This document shows, one piece after another, positions 27,785-37,287 of a DNA stretch of 64,000 bases. Position 1 is the stretch's first letter. Every line of letters begins with the position of its first letter. Both the position numbers and the translations under genes were made by a program. This DNA is from Mucilaginibacter auburnensis (GTDB lineage: Bacteria > Bacteroidota > Bacteroidia > Sphingobacteriales > Sphingobacteriaceae): contig NZ_PGFJ01000001.1 in the NCBI RefSeq assembly GCF_002797815.1, positions 1,054,001 through 1,118,000 on the forward strand, read 5' to 3'. Under the pieces are notes generated by a model that did not search any database, had not been told where the DNA came from, and saw only the letters and a program-made list of their open reading frames with translations.

Positions 27785-28192
27785 ATGAACCCATTTATTT
27801 CAAGAAGCTTTTACGGAGTTATTAACTATGTTACCGCCTTAATTTCAATGGCGTCTCCATGGTTATTTGGATTTGCGCATGTAGGTGGCGCATCATTGTT
27901 TTTGCCTATAACAATTGGATGGGTGCAATTAATAATGGCTATATTTAGTAACAACAGCCACGGGTTTATCAAAATATTCCCAATGCCTACACATAATGTG
28001 CTTGATGCTTTTTCGGGCTTTATTTTAGCTGTGTCTCCATTTTTATATGGCTTTGCTTTTATTGAGAACGGCGTGTTTTTACCACATTTATTAATCGGAT
28101 TAACTTTCTTAATAGCAGGGGTATTTACACATGGCTCTCCATTTGTAAACGAAGAAGCACATCAGGAAGTAGTTGGTTGGGATAACCACTAA
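27785..28192 (+). CDS. SPW-repeat four-helix membrane protein
   Basis: A 135-residue membrane protein built from two repeats, each of two helices: SMASPWLFGFAHVGG (21-35) in the first and AVSPFLYGFAFIENG (about 79-93) in the second. The Ser-Pro-Trp/Phe motif after the first helix of each repeat identifies the SPW family, whose function is unknown. The short C-tail is His/Glu rich. It is a single-gene unit between the tRNA terminator and its own terminator, with a good promoter box. Possible links to membrane or desiccation stress are speculative. Confidence 0.85.
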   Translation: MNPFISRSFYGVINYVTALISMASPWLFGFAHVGGASLFLPITIGWVQLIMAIFSNNSHGFIKIFPMPTHNVLDAFSGFILAVSPFLYGFAFIENGVFLPHLLIGLTFLIAGVFTHGSPFVNEEAHQEVVGWDNH

Positions 28193-28215
28193 GATAACTT
28201 TCAAACAAAATATAC

Positions 28216-28250
28216 AAGGGCTGTCTCATTAAGAGATGGCCTTTTTTGTT
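28216..28250 (+). terminator. Intrinsic terminator after the SPW-repeat gene
   Basis: Nine-base stem GGCTGTCTC with GAGATGGCC, including two G-U pairs, followed by TTTTTTG. Confidence 0.85.
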
Positions 28251-28424
28251 TTATACTTTGTCTTTAAACAATCTTGATAGTATCATAGCAAAGCATAATC
28301 ATCTTCCATAAGCTGTTGAAATGTTCATAAAAATATATTTTCCGCAGTTTGAAACCTTTTACATTTAACAGAGTCTTAACACTAAAATTAAATGATTATC
28401 AGACCTTTGTAAAAACCTTTTAAC

Positions 28425-28538
28425 ATGCCTTTTGAATATACATCATACCTTGTTGTTGTAGCGTTGCTTGTGTTGGTGGGCGTATTCTATTTAAGTCCGT
28501 ATGAGCTTAAAGTTAATGAAGACGAAGACGACGAATAA
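28425..28538 (+). CDS. 37-residue membrane microprotein with acidic tail
   Basis: MPFEYTSYLVVVALLVLVGV opens the peptide: one hydrophobic helix (about 7-24) followed by YLSPYELKVN and a strongly acidic end EDEDDE. It is too short for usual gene finders. The positive evidence is clean architecture, position in an otherwise empty 420-bp gap, and codon use like the neighbours. There is no RBS, as usual for this phylum. It lies 74 bp before the LpxH-like gene in the same direction. It has no recognised family; small single-pass proteins with acidic cytoplasmic tails often modify larger membrane complexes. Confidence 0.55.
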   Translation: MPFEYTSYLVVVALLVLVGVFYLSPYELKVNEDEDDE

Positions 28539-28612
28539 TCGTCGCGCCATACTTATTACTTTCTCGGCTCGGGTAATCTTTACCTGCATTGCATTCCTTT
28601 CTTTTTTACCTA

Positions 28613-29467
28613 ATGGCAAAGCGTGAAGTAGATATTGTAATTATATCTGATGTGCATTTGGGCACCTACGGCTGTCATGCTAAGGAGTTACTCAAGTATT
28701 TAAAAAGCATTAAGCCTAAAATGCTTATTCTGAACGGCGATATAATTGATATATGGCAATTTAGTAAATCGTATTGGCCCGAAACCCACATGAAAGTGGT
28801 TAGGCGCATACTGAAGTTTGTTACCGATGGTATTCCGGTGTATTACTTAACCGGTAACCACGACGAGATGTTACGGAAATTTGCAGATATGAACCTCGGC
28901 TCCTTTCAATTATTAAATAAACTTCTTTTAAACATTGATGGCAAAAAGGCCTGGATCTTTCATGGGGATGTTTTTGACGTTACCATGCAGCACTCGAAAT
29001 GGCTGGCTAAGTTGGGCGCTATAGGTTATGATTCGCTTATACTGTTAAATAGTTTTACCAATTGGTTACTTACAGCCATGGGGCGGGAGAAAATGAGTTT
29101 CTCAAAGAAGATCAAAGCTAAGTTTAAAGACGCCGTTAAGTTCATCAATCAGTTTGAACAAACTGCTGCAGATCTTGCGGTTAGCAAAGAATATCAATAC
29201 GTTATTTGTGGACACATACACCAGGCCGAGATCAGGGAAATAAGCGCGACAGATAATCCCGGCAAAGTGCTTTACCTTAATAGTGGCGATTGGGTGGAGA
29301 ATCTAACCTCATTAGAATATCATAATGGTAAGTGGAACATATTCACGTATACGCCCACAGATTTTGAAGATGATAATGACTTTTCTGATGTTTCTGATAC
29401 GGAAGATCTTGATGCTAAAATGGATGTTAACCTATTGTTGGAGCGTTTCAGAAAAGAAGCTCATTAA
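28613..29467 (+). CDS. UDP-2,3-diacylglucosamine diphosphatase-like metallophosphoesterase (LpxH/LpxG type)
   Basis: Calcineurin-like phosphoesterase of 284 residues from the ATG at 28613. The metal-binding motifs are in order: SDVHLG (12-17, Asp13 and His15), NGDIIDIW (around 48-55), GNHDE (around 85-89), FHGDVFD and the final GHIHQAE (around 202-208). LpxH-type enzymes hydrolyse UDP-diacylglucosamine to lipid X in lipid A synthesis; this Bacteroidota version resembles those but substrate identity is not proven. The C-tail is acidic (DDNDFSDVSDTEDLD). A TTG at 28589 in frame would add eight residues not typical of the family. The next gene, a glycosyltransferase, is 99 bp on. Confidence 0.88.
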   Translation: MAKREVDIVIISDVHLGTYGCHAKELLKYLKSIKPKMLILNGDIIDIWQFSKSYWPETHMKVVRRILKFVTDGIPVYYLTGNHDEMLRKFADMNLGSFQLLNKLLLNIDGKKAWIFHGDVFDVTMQHSKWLAKLGAIGYDSLILLNSFTNWLLTAMGREKMSFSKKIKAKFKDAVKFINQFEQTAADLAVSKEYQYVICGHIHQAEIREISATDNPGKVLYLNSGDWVENLTSLEYHNGKWNIFTYTPTDFEDDNDFSDVSDTEDLDAKMDVNLLLERFRKEAH

Positions 29468-29566
29468 TTATTTACAAGGTTTATCATATTTTTCAGGTTA
29501 CCCTAAACATTTTCTACTTTTAGGGCCACGGAGCGGACACGCGTCAACTCAAAAACAGGTAACGTA

Positions 29567-30556
29567 ATGAAAATATTATTTGCTATACAGGGCACAGGTA
29601 ACGGGCACATCAGTCGCGCCCGCGAAATTGTACCGCTGTTACAGCAATACGGTGAACTTGACCTTTTGGTAAGCGGTACCGAGGCAGAAGTTTCCCTTTC
29701 GCAACCACTTAAGTACCGTTATCACGGTTTTAGTTTCGTTTTTGGTACCAATGGTGGCGTTGATAAGTGGGCTACCTTCAAAATTATGGATCTGCCACAA
29801 CTTTGGCGAGACATGCGTAACCTGCCGCTTGAACAATATGACCTGATAGTTAATGATTTTGAACCGGTGAGTGCTTGGGCTTGCAAAATGCGGGGCATAC
29901 CATCTGTTTCATTAAGCCATCAATGCGCTTTTGTCTCAAAAAACACACCTCGCCCTCGTAAATGGCATTACGGAGAATGGTTGTTCAAGCATTACTCACC
30001 AACTACCCATCACATAGGTTTTCACTTTGAGCGGTATGATAATTTTATACATACGCCTGTTATACGTAGTGGCATCCGCAGCATGGCAACAAGCAACCAA
30101 GGCCACTACACAGTTTATTTGCCCGCTTATGATGATAAGAAGCTGGCACAGCATCTATGCAAGGTAAAGAATACCCAGTGGCATATTTTTTCAAAGCGGC
30201 AAAAAACGCCTTATCAGTTAGATAACGTTAATATTTTTCCGGTAAGCAACGAAGCGTTCAATGCCAGTTTGGCATCGTGCGAAGGATTGTTAACGGGCGG
30301 TGGATTTGAAGGCCCGGCCGAAGCGCTTTTTCTTCAGAAGAAGGTAATGATGATACCAATGCAAGGCCAGTATGAGCAAAAATGTAACGCATTAGCTGCA
30401 TCACGCCTCGGTGTCCCAGTAGTTCCTGCAATAGGGAATAAATTTGCGGAACACGTAGCAAAATGGGTGCATCAAGATGAGCGTGTATTTGTAAACTTTC
30501 CTGACGAGACTGCCCAGATAGTTGATGGTATGGTAAAGCGTTACAGCAGACGGTAA
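29567..30556 (+). CDS. Glycosyltransferase-like protein (Glyco_trans_1_3 / MurG-type fold)
   Basis: A 329-residue GT-B fold protein. The N-terminus MKILFAIQGTGNGHISRARE (1-20) has the Gly-rich nucleotide/lipid loop of the family related to MurG and MJ1255. Late motifs EGLLTGGGFEGPAEALFLQK (around 239-258) and PMQGQYEQKCNA form the sugar-nucleotide site. Many Bacteroidota place this gene after the LpxH-like phosphatase, so a role in a surface glycolipid is plausible. Donor and acceptor are unknown. No transmembrane segment is present; it is probably peripheral on the inner membrane. Confidence 0.82.
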   Translation: MKILFAIQGTGNGHISRAREIVPLLQQYGELDLLVSGTEAEVSLSQPLKYRYHGFSFVFGTNGGVDKWATFKIMDLPQLWRDMRNLPLEQYDLIVNDFEPVSAWACKMRGIPSVSLSHQCAFVSKNTPRPRKWHYGEWLFKHYSPTTHHIGFHFERYDNFIHTPVIRSGIRSMATSNQGHYTVYLPAYDDKKLAQHLCKVKNTQWHIFSKRQKTPYQLDNVNIFPVSNEAFNASLASCEGLLTGGGFEGPAEALFLQKKVMMIPMQGQYEQKCNALAASRLGVPVVPAIGNKFAEHVAKWVHQDERVFVNFPDETAQIVDGMVKRYSRR

Positions 30557-30626
30557 TATTCGCACCGTTCGTACCAAACTCTAATCATCAAATAGAAATC
30601 TCTAAAAAATGCGCTAATATTGCGGC

Positions 30627-31613
30627 ATGATCAATCTGTTCAGAACATATAACCCGCTTAATGCAATATGGCTGGCGGTTTTATTGATCATTTTACGCCT
30701 GGGCTATATTATTGATGCCCCTGATCAGATCCAGTTTATATTTGTAGAGCCCTTTGCACGGCTACTTATCCCCGCTGATTATGAGTTTGCGCTATCGCCA
30801 ATGATGAATATATCGCTGGCAGGAGTGCTTGTTTTTCTACAGGCGCTATGGTTCAATTCAATGGTTAACAGCTTTAATCTTCTTGGCAAACCCACCTTTT
30901 TACCTGCTTTGATGTATGTTGTACTTAGCGCTTTGTTTGTTCCTTTTTTAACATTAAGCGCACCGCTTATTTGTAATTTCCTGATATTAGCAATGCTTCA
31001 GAAGCTATTTGCCACTTACAAAATTCCCGACGCGAAATCTGTTGCTTATGATCTGGGAATGATTGTAGCGCTTGGTGCATTAATTTACCTGCCATTTATT
31101 TTTATGTTTATTATAATATGGGCAGGTTTGGTGGTTTTCCGCCCGTTTAATTGGCGTGAGTGGGCAGCAGCCGTTATAGGCTTTGCCACTATATTCTTTT
31201 TTTTAGCGGTTATTTATTATCTTACAGATAGGCTACCATTATTTGTAAAAATATGGCTTCCGCTCGCATCTGCTTTCCCAACCACTATTCACATAAGTTC
31301 ATACAACTACCTGGTGTTAGTGCCGGTAGCTGTAATATTGCTGCTCTGCTTTTTAAAGGTTAGTCAGTTGTTTTTTAGGAGCTATGTGCAAACCCGAAAA
31401 TCCTTTCAACTTTTGCTGGTGCTTACCATTGTTGCAGGGTTATCATTTTATATCAAAAAAGAGTTTCATCTGGAACATTTTTTATTGTGCGCCCTGCCTT
31501 TGGCGATTTTTTTCTCCTATTACTTTTTATATGCATCCAAGCGCTGGTTTTACGAAAGTTTATTTGTTTTACTGGTTGCAAGCATCATTTATTTCCAGTT
31601 TAACACTTTTTAA
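30627..31613 (+). CDS. DUF6427 family polytopic membrane protein
   Basis: A 328-residue integral membrane protein with about nine helices and few charged loops. The opening MINLFRTYNPLNAIWLAVLL (1-20) and a VVFRPFNWREW motif near residue 170 are typical of the Bacteroidota family DUF6427. Function is unknown. A near-consensus TAATATTG box ends 4 nt before the ATG, which suggests a leaderless message. It is followed 45 bp later by purQ, which has its own promoter box. Confidence 0.82.
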   Translation: MINLFRTYNPLNAIWLAVLLIILRLGYIIDAPDQIQFIFVEPFARLLIPADYEFALSPMMNISLAGVLVFLQALWFNSMVNSFNLLGKPTFLPALMYVVLSALFVPFLTLSAPLICNFLILAMLQKLFATYKIPDAKSVAYDLGMIVALGALIYLPFIFMFIIIWAGLVVFRPFNWREWAAAVIGFATIFFFLAVIYYLTDRLPLFVKIWLPLASAFPTTIHISSYNYLVLVPVAVILLLCFLKVSQLFFRSYVQTRKSFQLLLVLTIVAGLSFYIKKEFHLEHFLLCALPLAIFFSYYFLYASKRWFYESLFVLLVASIIYFQFNTF

Positions 31614-31646
31614 CTTTTATATGCGTTCAAATTTGAGCGGTTATAT

Positions 31647-31654
31647 TAGTTTTG
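31647..31654 (+). promoter_or_regulatory. -7 promoter box of purQ
   Basis: TAGTTTTG matches TAnnTTTG exactly and ends 4 nt before the purQ ATG, implying a leaderless transcript. Confidence 0.6.
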
Positions 31655-31658
31655 TAGC

Positions 31659-32351
31659 ATGAAGTTTGGCGTAGTTATATTCCCCGGTTCCAATTGCGAT
31701 GAAGATATCATCCATGTGTTAGAAAAAATAATGGGTCAGCAGGTGGTTCGCCTGTGGCATAAAGATCATGATCTTCAAGGTTCTGATTTTATTATTTTGC
31801 CGGGAGGCTTTTCATTTGGTGATTACCTGCGCTCAGGTGCTATAGCCCGTTTTTCACCAATTATGCAAGAAGTTATTCAATTTGCTGCTAAAGGTGGCAG
31901 GGTAATGGGAATTTGCAACGGTTTCCAAATTTTGACCGAAGCAGGGTTATTACCTGGCGCTTTGCTTCATAATGAGCACCGTAAGTTTATTTGCCGCAAT
32001 ACTTATATAAAACCTCAAACTGCCAATGCGTTGGTTACTGCGCAAATTGATCAGCAACGAGCACTTAAAATACCTATAGCGCATGGTGAAGGGAATTATT
32101 TTGCCGATGCGGATTTACTTAAAAAACTGAATGATAATGATCAGGTATTGTTCAGGTATTGTGATGAAGCAGGTAATATAACTACCGATGCTAATCCTAA
32201 TGGTTCAGTTGAAAATATTGCAGGTGTTTGTAACTCTGAGCGTAACGTGTTTGGCTTTATGCCTCACCCTGAGCGTGCAGCCGATAGCTTACTGGCTAAC
32301 GAAGATGGGTTAGCCATATTTGAATCTATCGTGTCAATAGCACGTGCCTAA
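31659..32351 (+). CDS. purQ: Phosphoribosylformylglycinamidine synthase, glutaminase subunit
   Basis: Class I glutamine amidotransferase that supplies ammonia to PurL in the fourth step of purine synthesis. The 230 residues match the stand-alone form. The nucleophile is Cys86 in GICNGFQ; the catalytic His/Glu are in MPHPERA near 208. The oxyanion region [12 protein letters not shown] (47-58) is intact. The stop TAA shares its last base with the ATG of coaX, so the two are translationally coupled although unrelated in pathway. Partner genes purS and purL are not nearby. Confidence 0.97.
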   Translation: MKFGVVIFPGSNCDEDIIHVLEKIMGQQVVRLWHKDHDLQGSDFIILPGGFSFGDYLRSGAIARFSPIMQEVIQFAAKGGRVMGICNGFQILTEAGLLPGALLHNEHRKFICRNTYIKPQTANALVTAQIDQQRALKIPIAHGEGNYFADADLLKKLNDNDQVLFRYCDEAGNITTDANPNGSVENIAGVCNSERNVFGFMPHPERAADSLLANEDGLAIFESIVSIARA

Positions 32352-33091
32352 TGGCCAACCTGGTTATTGATATTGGCAATACACAAACTAAACTTGCTGT
32401 GTTCAGCCATAATGAAATGATCGATAGCCAGCGTTACCAATACATTGACACTAACGCAATTTCTACTGTTTTAAAAAAGTACCGCATAGATAAGGCCATT
32501 GTTTCCTCTGTAAAAAGAGGGCCGCAAGACTGGGAAAATGATTTAAAGGGCCAGGTAAAGGTGTATAGCTTTGATTCCGACTTTGTAAAAAGTATTCACA
32601 ATCATTATCGTACACCGCAAACATTAGGTGCAGATAGATTGGCAGCGGTGGTTGGAGCACATAACTTATACCCCAAAACTGATAACCTGATTATTGACGG
32701 TGGTACTTGTATAACATATGATTGGGTTGATGCCGGAGGGAATTATTTCGGAGGCAGCATATCGCCGGGCTTAAATATGCGTTATAAAGCGCTGAACCAT
32801 TACACCGGAGCTTTGCCTTTGCTTAACGAAAATAAAGAATTCAACAGTAGTTATGGCGACGATACTGCAACTGCAATAACATCTGGCGTACAAAACGGAA
32901 TAAAGTATGAACTGGTTGGCTTTATAGACAGTTATTCTAAGCCAGACCAAAAAATGAATATTATACTAACAGGCGGCGATAATGTTTTTTTTGATACGCT
33001 ATTGAAAAATAGCATCTTTGCCCCCTATATAAAAAAAGAACCTAACCTGGTTTTAAAAGGTTTAAACGCAGCCATTGAGCATAATGACTAA
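32351..33091 (+). CDS. coaX: Type III pantothenate kinase
   Basis: Cytoplasmic ASKHA kinase phosphorylating pantothenate, the first step of coenzyme A synthesis. 246 residues. Motifs: phosphate 1 DIGNTQTKLAVF (6-17), substrate loop PQTLGADRLAAVVGA (around 89-103), catalytic DGGTCITYDW (around 112-121), GGSISPGLNMR (around 129-139). It overlaps purQ by one base and the following outer-membrane gene by 8 bp, a compact operon. The order coaX, porin-like gene, lptC, PPIase is shared by many Bacteroidota. Confidence 0.97.
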   Translation: MANLVIDIGNTQTKLAVFSHNEMIDSQRYQYIDTNAISTVLKKYRIDKAIVSSVKRGPQDWENDLKGQVKVYSFDSDFVKSIHNHYRTPQTLGADRLAAVVGAHNLYPKTDNLIIDGGTCITYDWVDAGGNYFGGSISPGLNMRYKALNHYTGALPLLNENKEFNSSYGDDTATAITSGVQNGIKYELVGFIDSYSKPDQKMNIILTGGDNVFFDTLLKNSIFAPYIKKEPNLVLKGLNAAIEHND

Positions 33092-34433
33092 ATACATAAA
33101 ATTTTTATTACTGTTTTTACTTGCGGGTATAATGCTTGATGCAAGTGCACAGTCAACAGCTACCACCAGTTCGCCGTACTCACGTTATGGCATTGGCGAT
33201 TTAAACCCCGGTGTGTTACCACAAAACATGGCTATGGGCGGTATTGCAACAGCAATTGATCGCATTAATGGCTATAGCCAGGTAAACCCGCTCAACCCGG
33301 CATCGTATTCGGCAATAGGTTTAACCACAATTGATGTTGGTTTATACGCAAGCATATTTTCCCTTAATCAAACCGGGCAAACCTCACAGCGAGATGCTAA
33401 CTTCCGTTTAAGTCATTTAGCTTTTGGTATTCCAATATCGCGTGGCTCGGCATTAGCTTTTGGTTTAATGCCTTACAGTGAGGTTGGATATAACTATACC
33501 AGAACGCTTAACCGCGGTTTTAATTCAACACCGGCGTCTCCTGCAGATACCAATTTAACCAATTTAAGTTACCGTGGTGAAGGAGGCCTGTCTAAAGCAT
33601 TTTTAGGTTACGGTTTTACCATTGCCCGTAATTTAAAGCTGGGTGCTAACATATCATACATCTTTGGTAATTTAAAGCAACTTAATATAACAGAGTTTCC
33701 TAACCTGTACGGCGTTTTAAATTCCCGGGACGAGAAAAGTTATTCTGTTGGTGGAGTTAACTATGATTATGGCGCGCAATATCAGTGGAACCTTTCACTT
33801 ACCCGCCGCATAATTTTTGGCTACTCGGCTCAGGCTCAATCTGCTCTTAATTCTCAAAAAAGCCATATTGTTAGCCACTACAGAACCGACGGATCAGGCA
33901 ACGAAAGTTTGCCAACCGATTCGATCATAAATATACAGGGCGCTAAAACTAAATTGCAGTTACCAAATGTTCATCATTTTGGCATATCTTATCAGCGTGA
34001 CCAGAAGTTTTTGGTTGGTGTTGATTACACCATGGGTAACTGGTCTGCATTGACCATAGATGGTGCTAATGCAGGTATGTCAAACAGCAAAACGCTTAAT
34101 TTAGGCGGACAGATAACGCCTAATGCTAACTCTATTAACAGTTATTGGGCTACTGTAGACTATCGTGCGGGATTAATACTTGATCAAACCTACTTTAACG
34201 TAAATAATGTAACCGGTGGCGGACAAACTAATATAAAATCTTACGCTGCCACCTTTGGCTTTGGTTTGCCTTTGCGCGCTGTTAACGGAACAAGTTTCTA
34301 CAAAATAAATCTGGCTGCCGAAATTGGCCGTCGCGGTACCCTTACAAACGGACTGGTACAGGAAAATTATTTCAAAATACGTATTGGCTTTACACTTAAC
34401 GACAGGTGGTTCCAACGTTATAAATTTGACTAA
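33084..34433 (+). CDS. Outer-membrane beta-barrel protein, OMPP1/FadL-like
   Basis: A 449-residue exported protein. The signal peptide (1-23, ending DASAQ) precedes a Ser/Thr-rich plug-like segment SSPYSRYGIGDLNPGVLPQN (31-50) and alternating amphipathic strands to a C-terminal aromatic strand (FKIRIGFTLNDRWFQRYKFD region). The overall layout resembles FadL/OMPP1 transporters of hydrophobic molecules. The ATG at 33084 gives a proper signal peptide; a TTG three codons earlier is less likely. It overlaps coaX by 8 bp and precedes lptC by 5 bp. The cargo is unknown. Confidence 0.85.
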   Translation: MTKYIKFLLLFLLAGIMLDASAQSTATTSSPYSRYGIGDLNPGVLPQNMAMGGIATAIDRINGYSQVNPLNPASYSAIGLTTIDVGLYASIFSLNQTGQTSQRDANFRLSHLAFGIPISRGSALAFGLMPYSEVGYNYTRTLNRGFNSTPASPADTNLTNLSYRGEGGLSKAFLGYGFTIARNLKLGANISYIFGNLKQLNITEFPNLYGVLNSRDEKSYSVGGVNYDYGAQYQWNLSLTRRIIFGYSAQAQSALNSQKSHIVSHYRTDGSGNESLPTDSIINIQGAKTKLQLPNVHHFGISYQRDQKFLVGVDYTMGNWSALTIDGANAGMSNSKTLNLGGQITPNANSINSYWATVDYRAGLILDQTYFNVNNVTGGGQTNIKSYAATFGFGLPLRAVNGTSFYKINLAAEIGRRGTLTNGLVQENYFKIRIGFTLNDRWFQRYKFD

Positions 34434-34438
34434 TTGTT

Positions 34439-35020
34439 ATGCAATCTCATTTCCCAAAATCTTTATGGCGTAGGTTTTTGCCTGTATTGACTTTGGGTGT
34501 GCTAAGTATTGCTGCCTGCGAGAATGACCTGGATGTAATCAAAAAAATAGCCAACATGAACTCTGGTTTGGCTATTGATACTACACGTGGGGTAGATGTT
34601 ATTTACAGCGACTCTGCAATAGTAAAAGGTAGATTGCAAACCCCCTTACTGATAAAATACTCTGTAGAAAAACCTTACGATATAATGCCTGATGGTGTTA
34701 AGGTGATTTTTTTTGATAAGAATGGCAAGGAAGAAGGTACAATTGTAGCGGATTCGGCTGTTCAGTTAGAGAATGAAAGCATTACCAAGTTTTACAAAAA
34801 TGTTGTGGCAACAACTGTTAAAGGCGACACATTTAAATCTGACGAGTTGATATGGGATCAGCCCAAAAAGATAATTTACTCCAATAAACCTGTTGAGATA
34901 CATACTGCCGATGGTAACGTATTTAACGGCGTTAGTTTTAAAAGCGACGATAAGTTGGAGAACCCCGAAATACAGTCTGGTACAGGTGCAGGATATGTAT
35001 CAGAAAATCCGATGCAATAG
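34439..35020 (+). CDS. lptC: LptC, periplasmic LPS-export bridge component (lipoprotein form)
   Basis: A 193-residue protein that forms part of the periplasmic bridge carrying lipopolysaccharide from LptF/G to LptA and LptD. In place of the usual transmembrane anchor it has a lipoprotein signal with lipobox SIAAC (about 23-27). The jellyroll-type strands FYKNVVATTVKGDTFKSDEL (around 118-137) and the VEIHTADGNVFNG repeat are typical of LptC/OstA domains. It sits in the coaX-porin-lptC-PPIase cluster, about 7.4 kb from the LptF/G permease gene. Confidence 0.88.
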   Translation: MQSHFPKSLWRRFLPVLTLGVLSIAACENDLDVIKKIANMNSGLAIDTTRGVDVIYSDSAIVKGRLQTPLLIKYSVEKPYDIMPDGVKVIFFDKNGKEEGTIVADSAVQLENESITKFYKNVVATTVKGDTFKSDELIWDQPKKIIYSNKPVEIHTADGNVFNGVSFKSDDKLENPEIQSGTGAGYVSENPMQ

Positions 35021-35122
35021 CCTTATTTTGAGATGAAAAAATGTATTATATAATTTTACCAAAAATTGTATCTTGCGCCCTCTTTTTATAGAAGTAAGTT
35101 AAAAAAAATATTATAGATCAAT

Positions 35123-37219
35123 ATGGGTATAATGGGTTATCTGCGCGAGCGGATGGGCAAAATAGTAGCAGGTGTAATAGGTATATCACTGATAGCGTTT
35201 GTTATAACCGAAGTAGTACAATCGGGCGGCTCTTTTTTTAGAGACGATAACAGTACAATAGGTGAAGTATACGGTGAGAAAATACCTTACCAGGAATTTA
35301 ATGAAACTGTTGAGCAAAACAGCAATCAGTTTAAAGAGCAATCGGGTGGTGCGCTTTCTCCGCAAATAACTGCATACATACAGGAAAACACCTGGAACCA
35401 GATGCTAAGCAAAGCTATGATAAGCCATGAGGCTGATGCTGTTGGTTTACAGGTAACAGGCGATGAGTCGCAAGCCATGATCAGCGGTAGCAATCCAAGC
35501 CCTGAGATTGTTCGTGCTTTCACCAACCCTCAAACCGGACAGTTTGATCGCGCCAGCTTAACTTCAACAATCAGTAAATTGCGTGTTACTCCTGATGTTG
35601 ATCCTCAAAAACAAAGATGGAAAAAGTTTGTGCAGGAACTGGTAGAGAACAAACTTGCCGAAAAATACATGACCGGTATTACTAACGGTTTATACGTAAA
35701 CTCTTTAGAGGCAAAAGATGATTATGAGGCAAAAAACAAATTAGCTAACTTTAAATACGCTGTTTTAGATTACCAAAGTGTTCAGGATAGTAAGGTTACT
35801 TTAACTGATGCCGATTACAGCAGCTATTATGAAGAGCATAAAAACGAGTTTAAAAACCAGCAGGAAACACGCGGCATTGAGTTTGTAACTTTTAATGGTG
35901 CTCCATCTAAAGCTGACTCTGCTGCAGTTAAAGCTTCAATTGAGAAATTAAAGCCTGAGTTCAGTGCTTCAACTAACGATTCTCTTTTCGTTCAGATCAA
36001 TTCTGAAACCAAGCAACCATTTGCTTACAGAAAGAAAGGCGAACTGGGTAGCGGCCTTGACTCGGTAATGTTCAACGCGGCACCAGGCTTTGTTTATGGT
36101 CCGTATACTGAAAATGGTCATTACGCTTTGGCAAAATTGATTGACTCAAGAGTTGGTCCGGATTCTGTAACTGCTAAGCACATACTTTTAGCACCAGGCG
36201 ACGGAATTAAAAAGGCAGATTCATTAAAGGCGTTAATTCAGGGAGGTAAATCATTTGCAGAAATGGCAAAGATGTACTCTATGGATCAAGGCTCTGCAGC
36301 TAAAGGCGGAGATGTTGGAACATTTGCACGTGGTGCAATGGTACCGGCTTTTGAAGACGCGGCATTTAATGGCAAACCCGGCGATTATAAAATAGTGACC
36401 TCACAATTTGGTGTTCATTTAATTTATATTGTTGCTCAAAAGGGCTCGTCAAAAGTTGTTAAGGTTGCGGTGGTTGACAAACCATTAAATGCAAGCAGCG
36501 AGACCCAATCTGCTGCTTACAGCAAAGCGCAACAATTCCTGATCAATGTTAATGACGGCGATTTTAATGCGCAGGCTAAAAAGGCAGGCTTAGAAGTTAA
36601 AAATGCTGATGATGTTACCGGCTCTGCTGCTTCTCTTCCTGGCTTGGAAAGTGCGCGCGAACTGGTACGTTGGGCATTCAATGCTGAAAAAGGCGATGTT
36701 TACGATCAGGTTTATACATCTGGCGATCAATATGTGGTTGCACGGTTAACCGCTATAAAACCTCAAGGCATATTACCGCTTGACGCAGTTAAAAAACAAA
36801 TTGAGCCGATGGTAAGAGTTCAGGTTAAAGCTAAAATGCTTACCGACAAATTTAACGGTGCTTTAAGCGGTGCTGCTACTATAGAACAAGCAGCTCAAAA
36901 AGCTGGTGCAACCGTAAATGCTGTTCAAAATATAGTTCTGGCTAACCCGGTTATTCCAGGTGTAGGTGCAGGTCCGGAGTACAAGTTGATCGGAACCATC
37001 TTCGGTTCGCAGGTTAATAAACTGTCAAAACCTGTTCAAGGTCAGCAGGGTGTATTTATTTTCTCTGTTAACAGTTTTGTTAATCCTGCTGCTTTAGCAA
37101 ATAACATAACACAAAAACAACAGTTGTTGCAAGGCTTGGTTCAACGTTCGCAAGGTGAAGCCCTTGAAGCGCTGAAAAATAAGGCCAATGTAAAAGATTA
37201 CAGAGCACGCCTGTTATAG
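35123..37219 (+). CDS. SurA/PpiD-like periplasmic peptidyl-prolyl isomerase
   Basis: Membrane-anchored folding chaperone of 698 residues for outer-membrane and exported proteins. N-terminal anchor MGIMGYLRERMGKIVAGVIG (1-20) and helix to about 36; a SurA N-terminal chaperone domain (about 45-245); one clear PpiC parvulin domain (about 350-445, KHILLAPGDGIKKADSL and GGDVGTFARGAMVPAFEDAA); a second degenerate helical/parvulin region (450-600); and a C-terminal segment. PpiD-like anchoring with SurA-like domains is the Bacteroidota arrangement. The gap after lptC is 102 bp. Confidence 0.93.
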   Translation: MGIMGYLRERMGKIVAGVIGISLIAFVITEVVQSGGSFFRDDNSTIGEVYGEKIPYQEFNETVEQNSNQFKEQSGGALSPQITAYIQENTWNQMLSKAMISHEADAVGLQVTGDESQAMISGSNPSPEIVRAFTNPQTGQFDRASLTSTISKLRVTPDVDPQKQRWKKFVQELVENKLAEKYMTGITNGLYVNSLEAKDDYEAKNKLANFKYAVLDYQSVQDSKVTLTDADYSSYYEEHKNEFKNQQETRGIEFVTFNGAPSKADSAAVKASIEKLKPEFSASTNDSLFVQINSETKQPFAYRKKGELGSGLDSVMFNAAPGFVYGPYTENGHYALAKLIDSRVGPDSVTAKHILLAPGDGIKKADSLKALIQGGKSFAEMAKMYSMDQGSAAKGGDVGTFARGAMVPAFEDAAFNGKPGDYKIVTSQFGVHLIYIVAQKGSSKVVKVAVVDKPLNASSETQSAAYSKAQQFLINVNDGDFNAQAKKAGLEVKNADDVTGSAASLPGLESARELVRWAFNAEKGDVYDQVYTSGDQYVVARLTAIKPQGILPLDAVKKQIEPMVRVQVKAKMLTDKFNGALSGAATIEQAAQKAGATVNAVQNIVLANPVIPGVGAGPEYKLIGTIFGSQVNKLSKPVQGQQGVFIFSVNSFVNPAALANNITQKQQLLQGLVQRSQGEALEALKNKANVKDYRARLL

Positions 37220-37232
37220 TATTATTTTAAAG

Positions 37233-37240
37233 TAATTTTG
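37233..37240 (+). promoter_or_regulatory. -7 promoter box of the DUF2480 gene
   Basis: TAATTTTG matches TAnnTTTG exactly, 47 nt before the start at 37288. Confidence 0.55.
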
Positions 37241-37287
37241 CATCCGGGAACGTTTTATGCGTTTCCGGATTTTTTGTTTAAAGAGAA

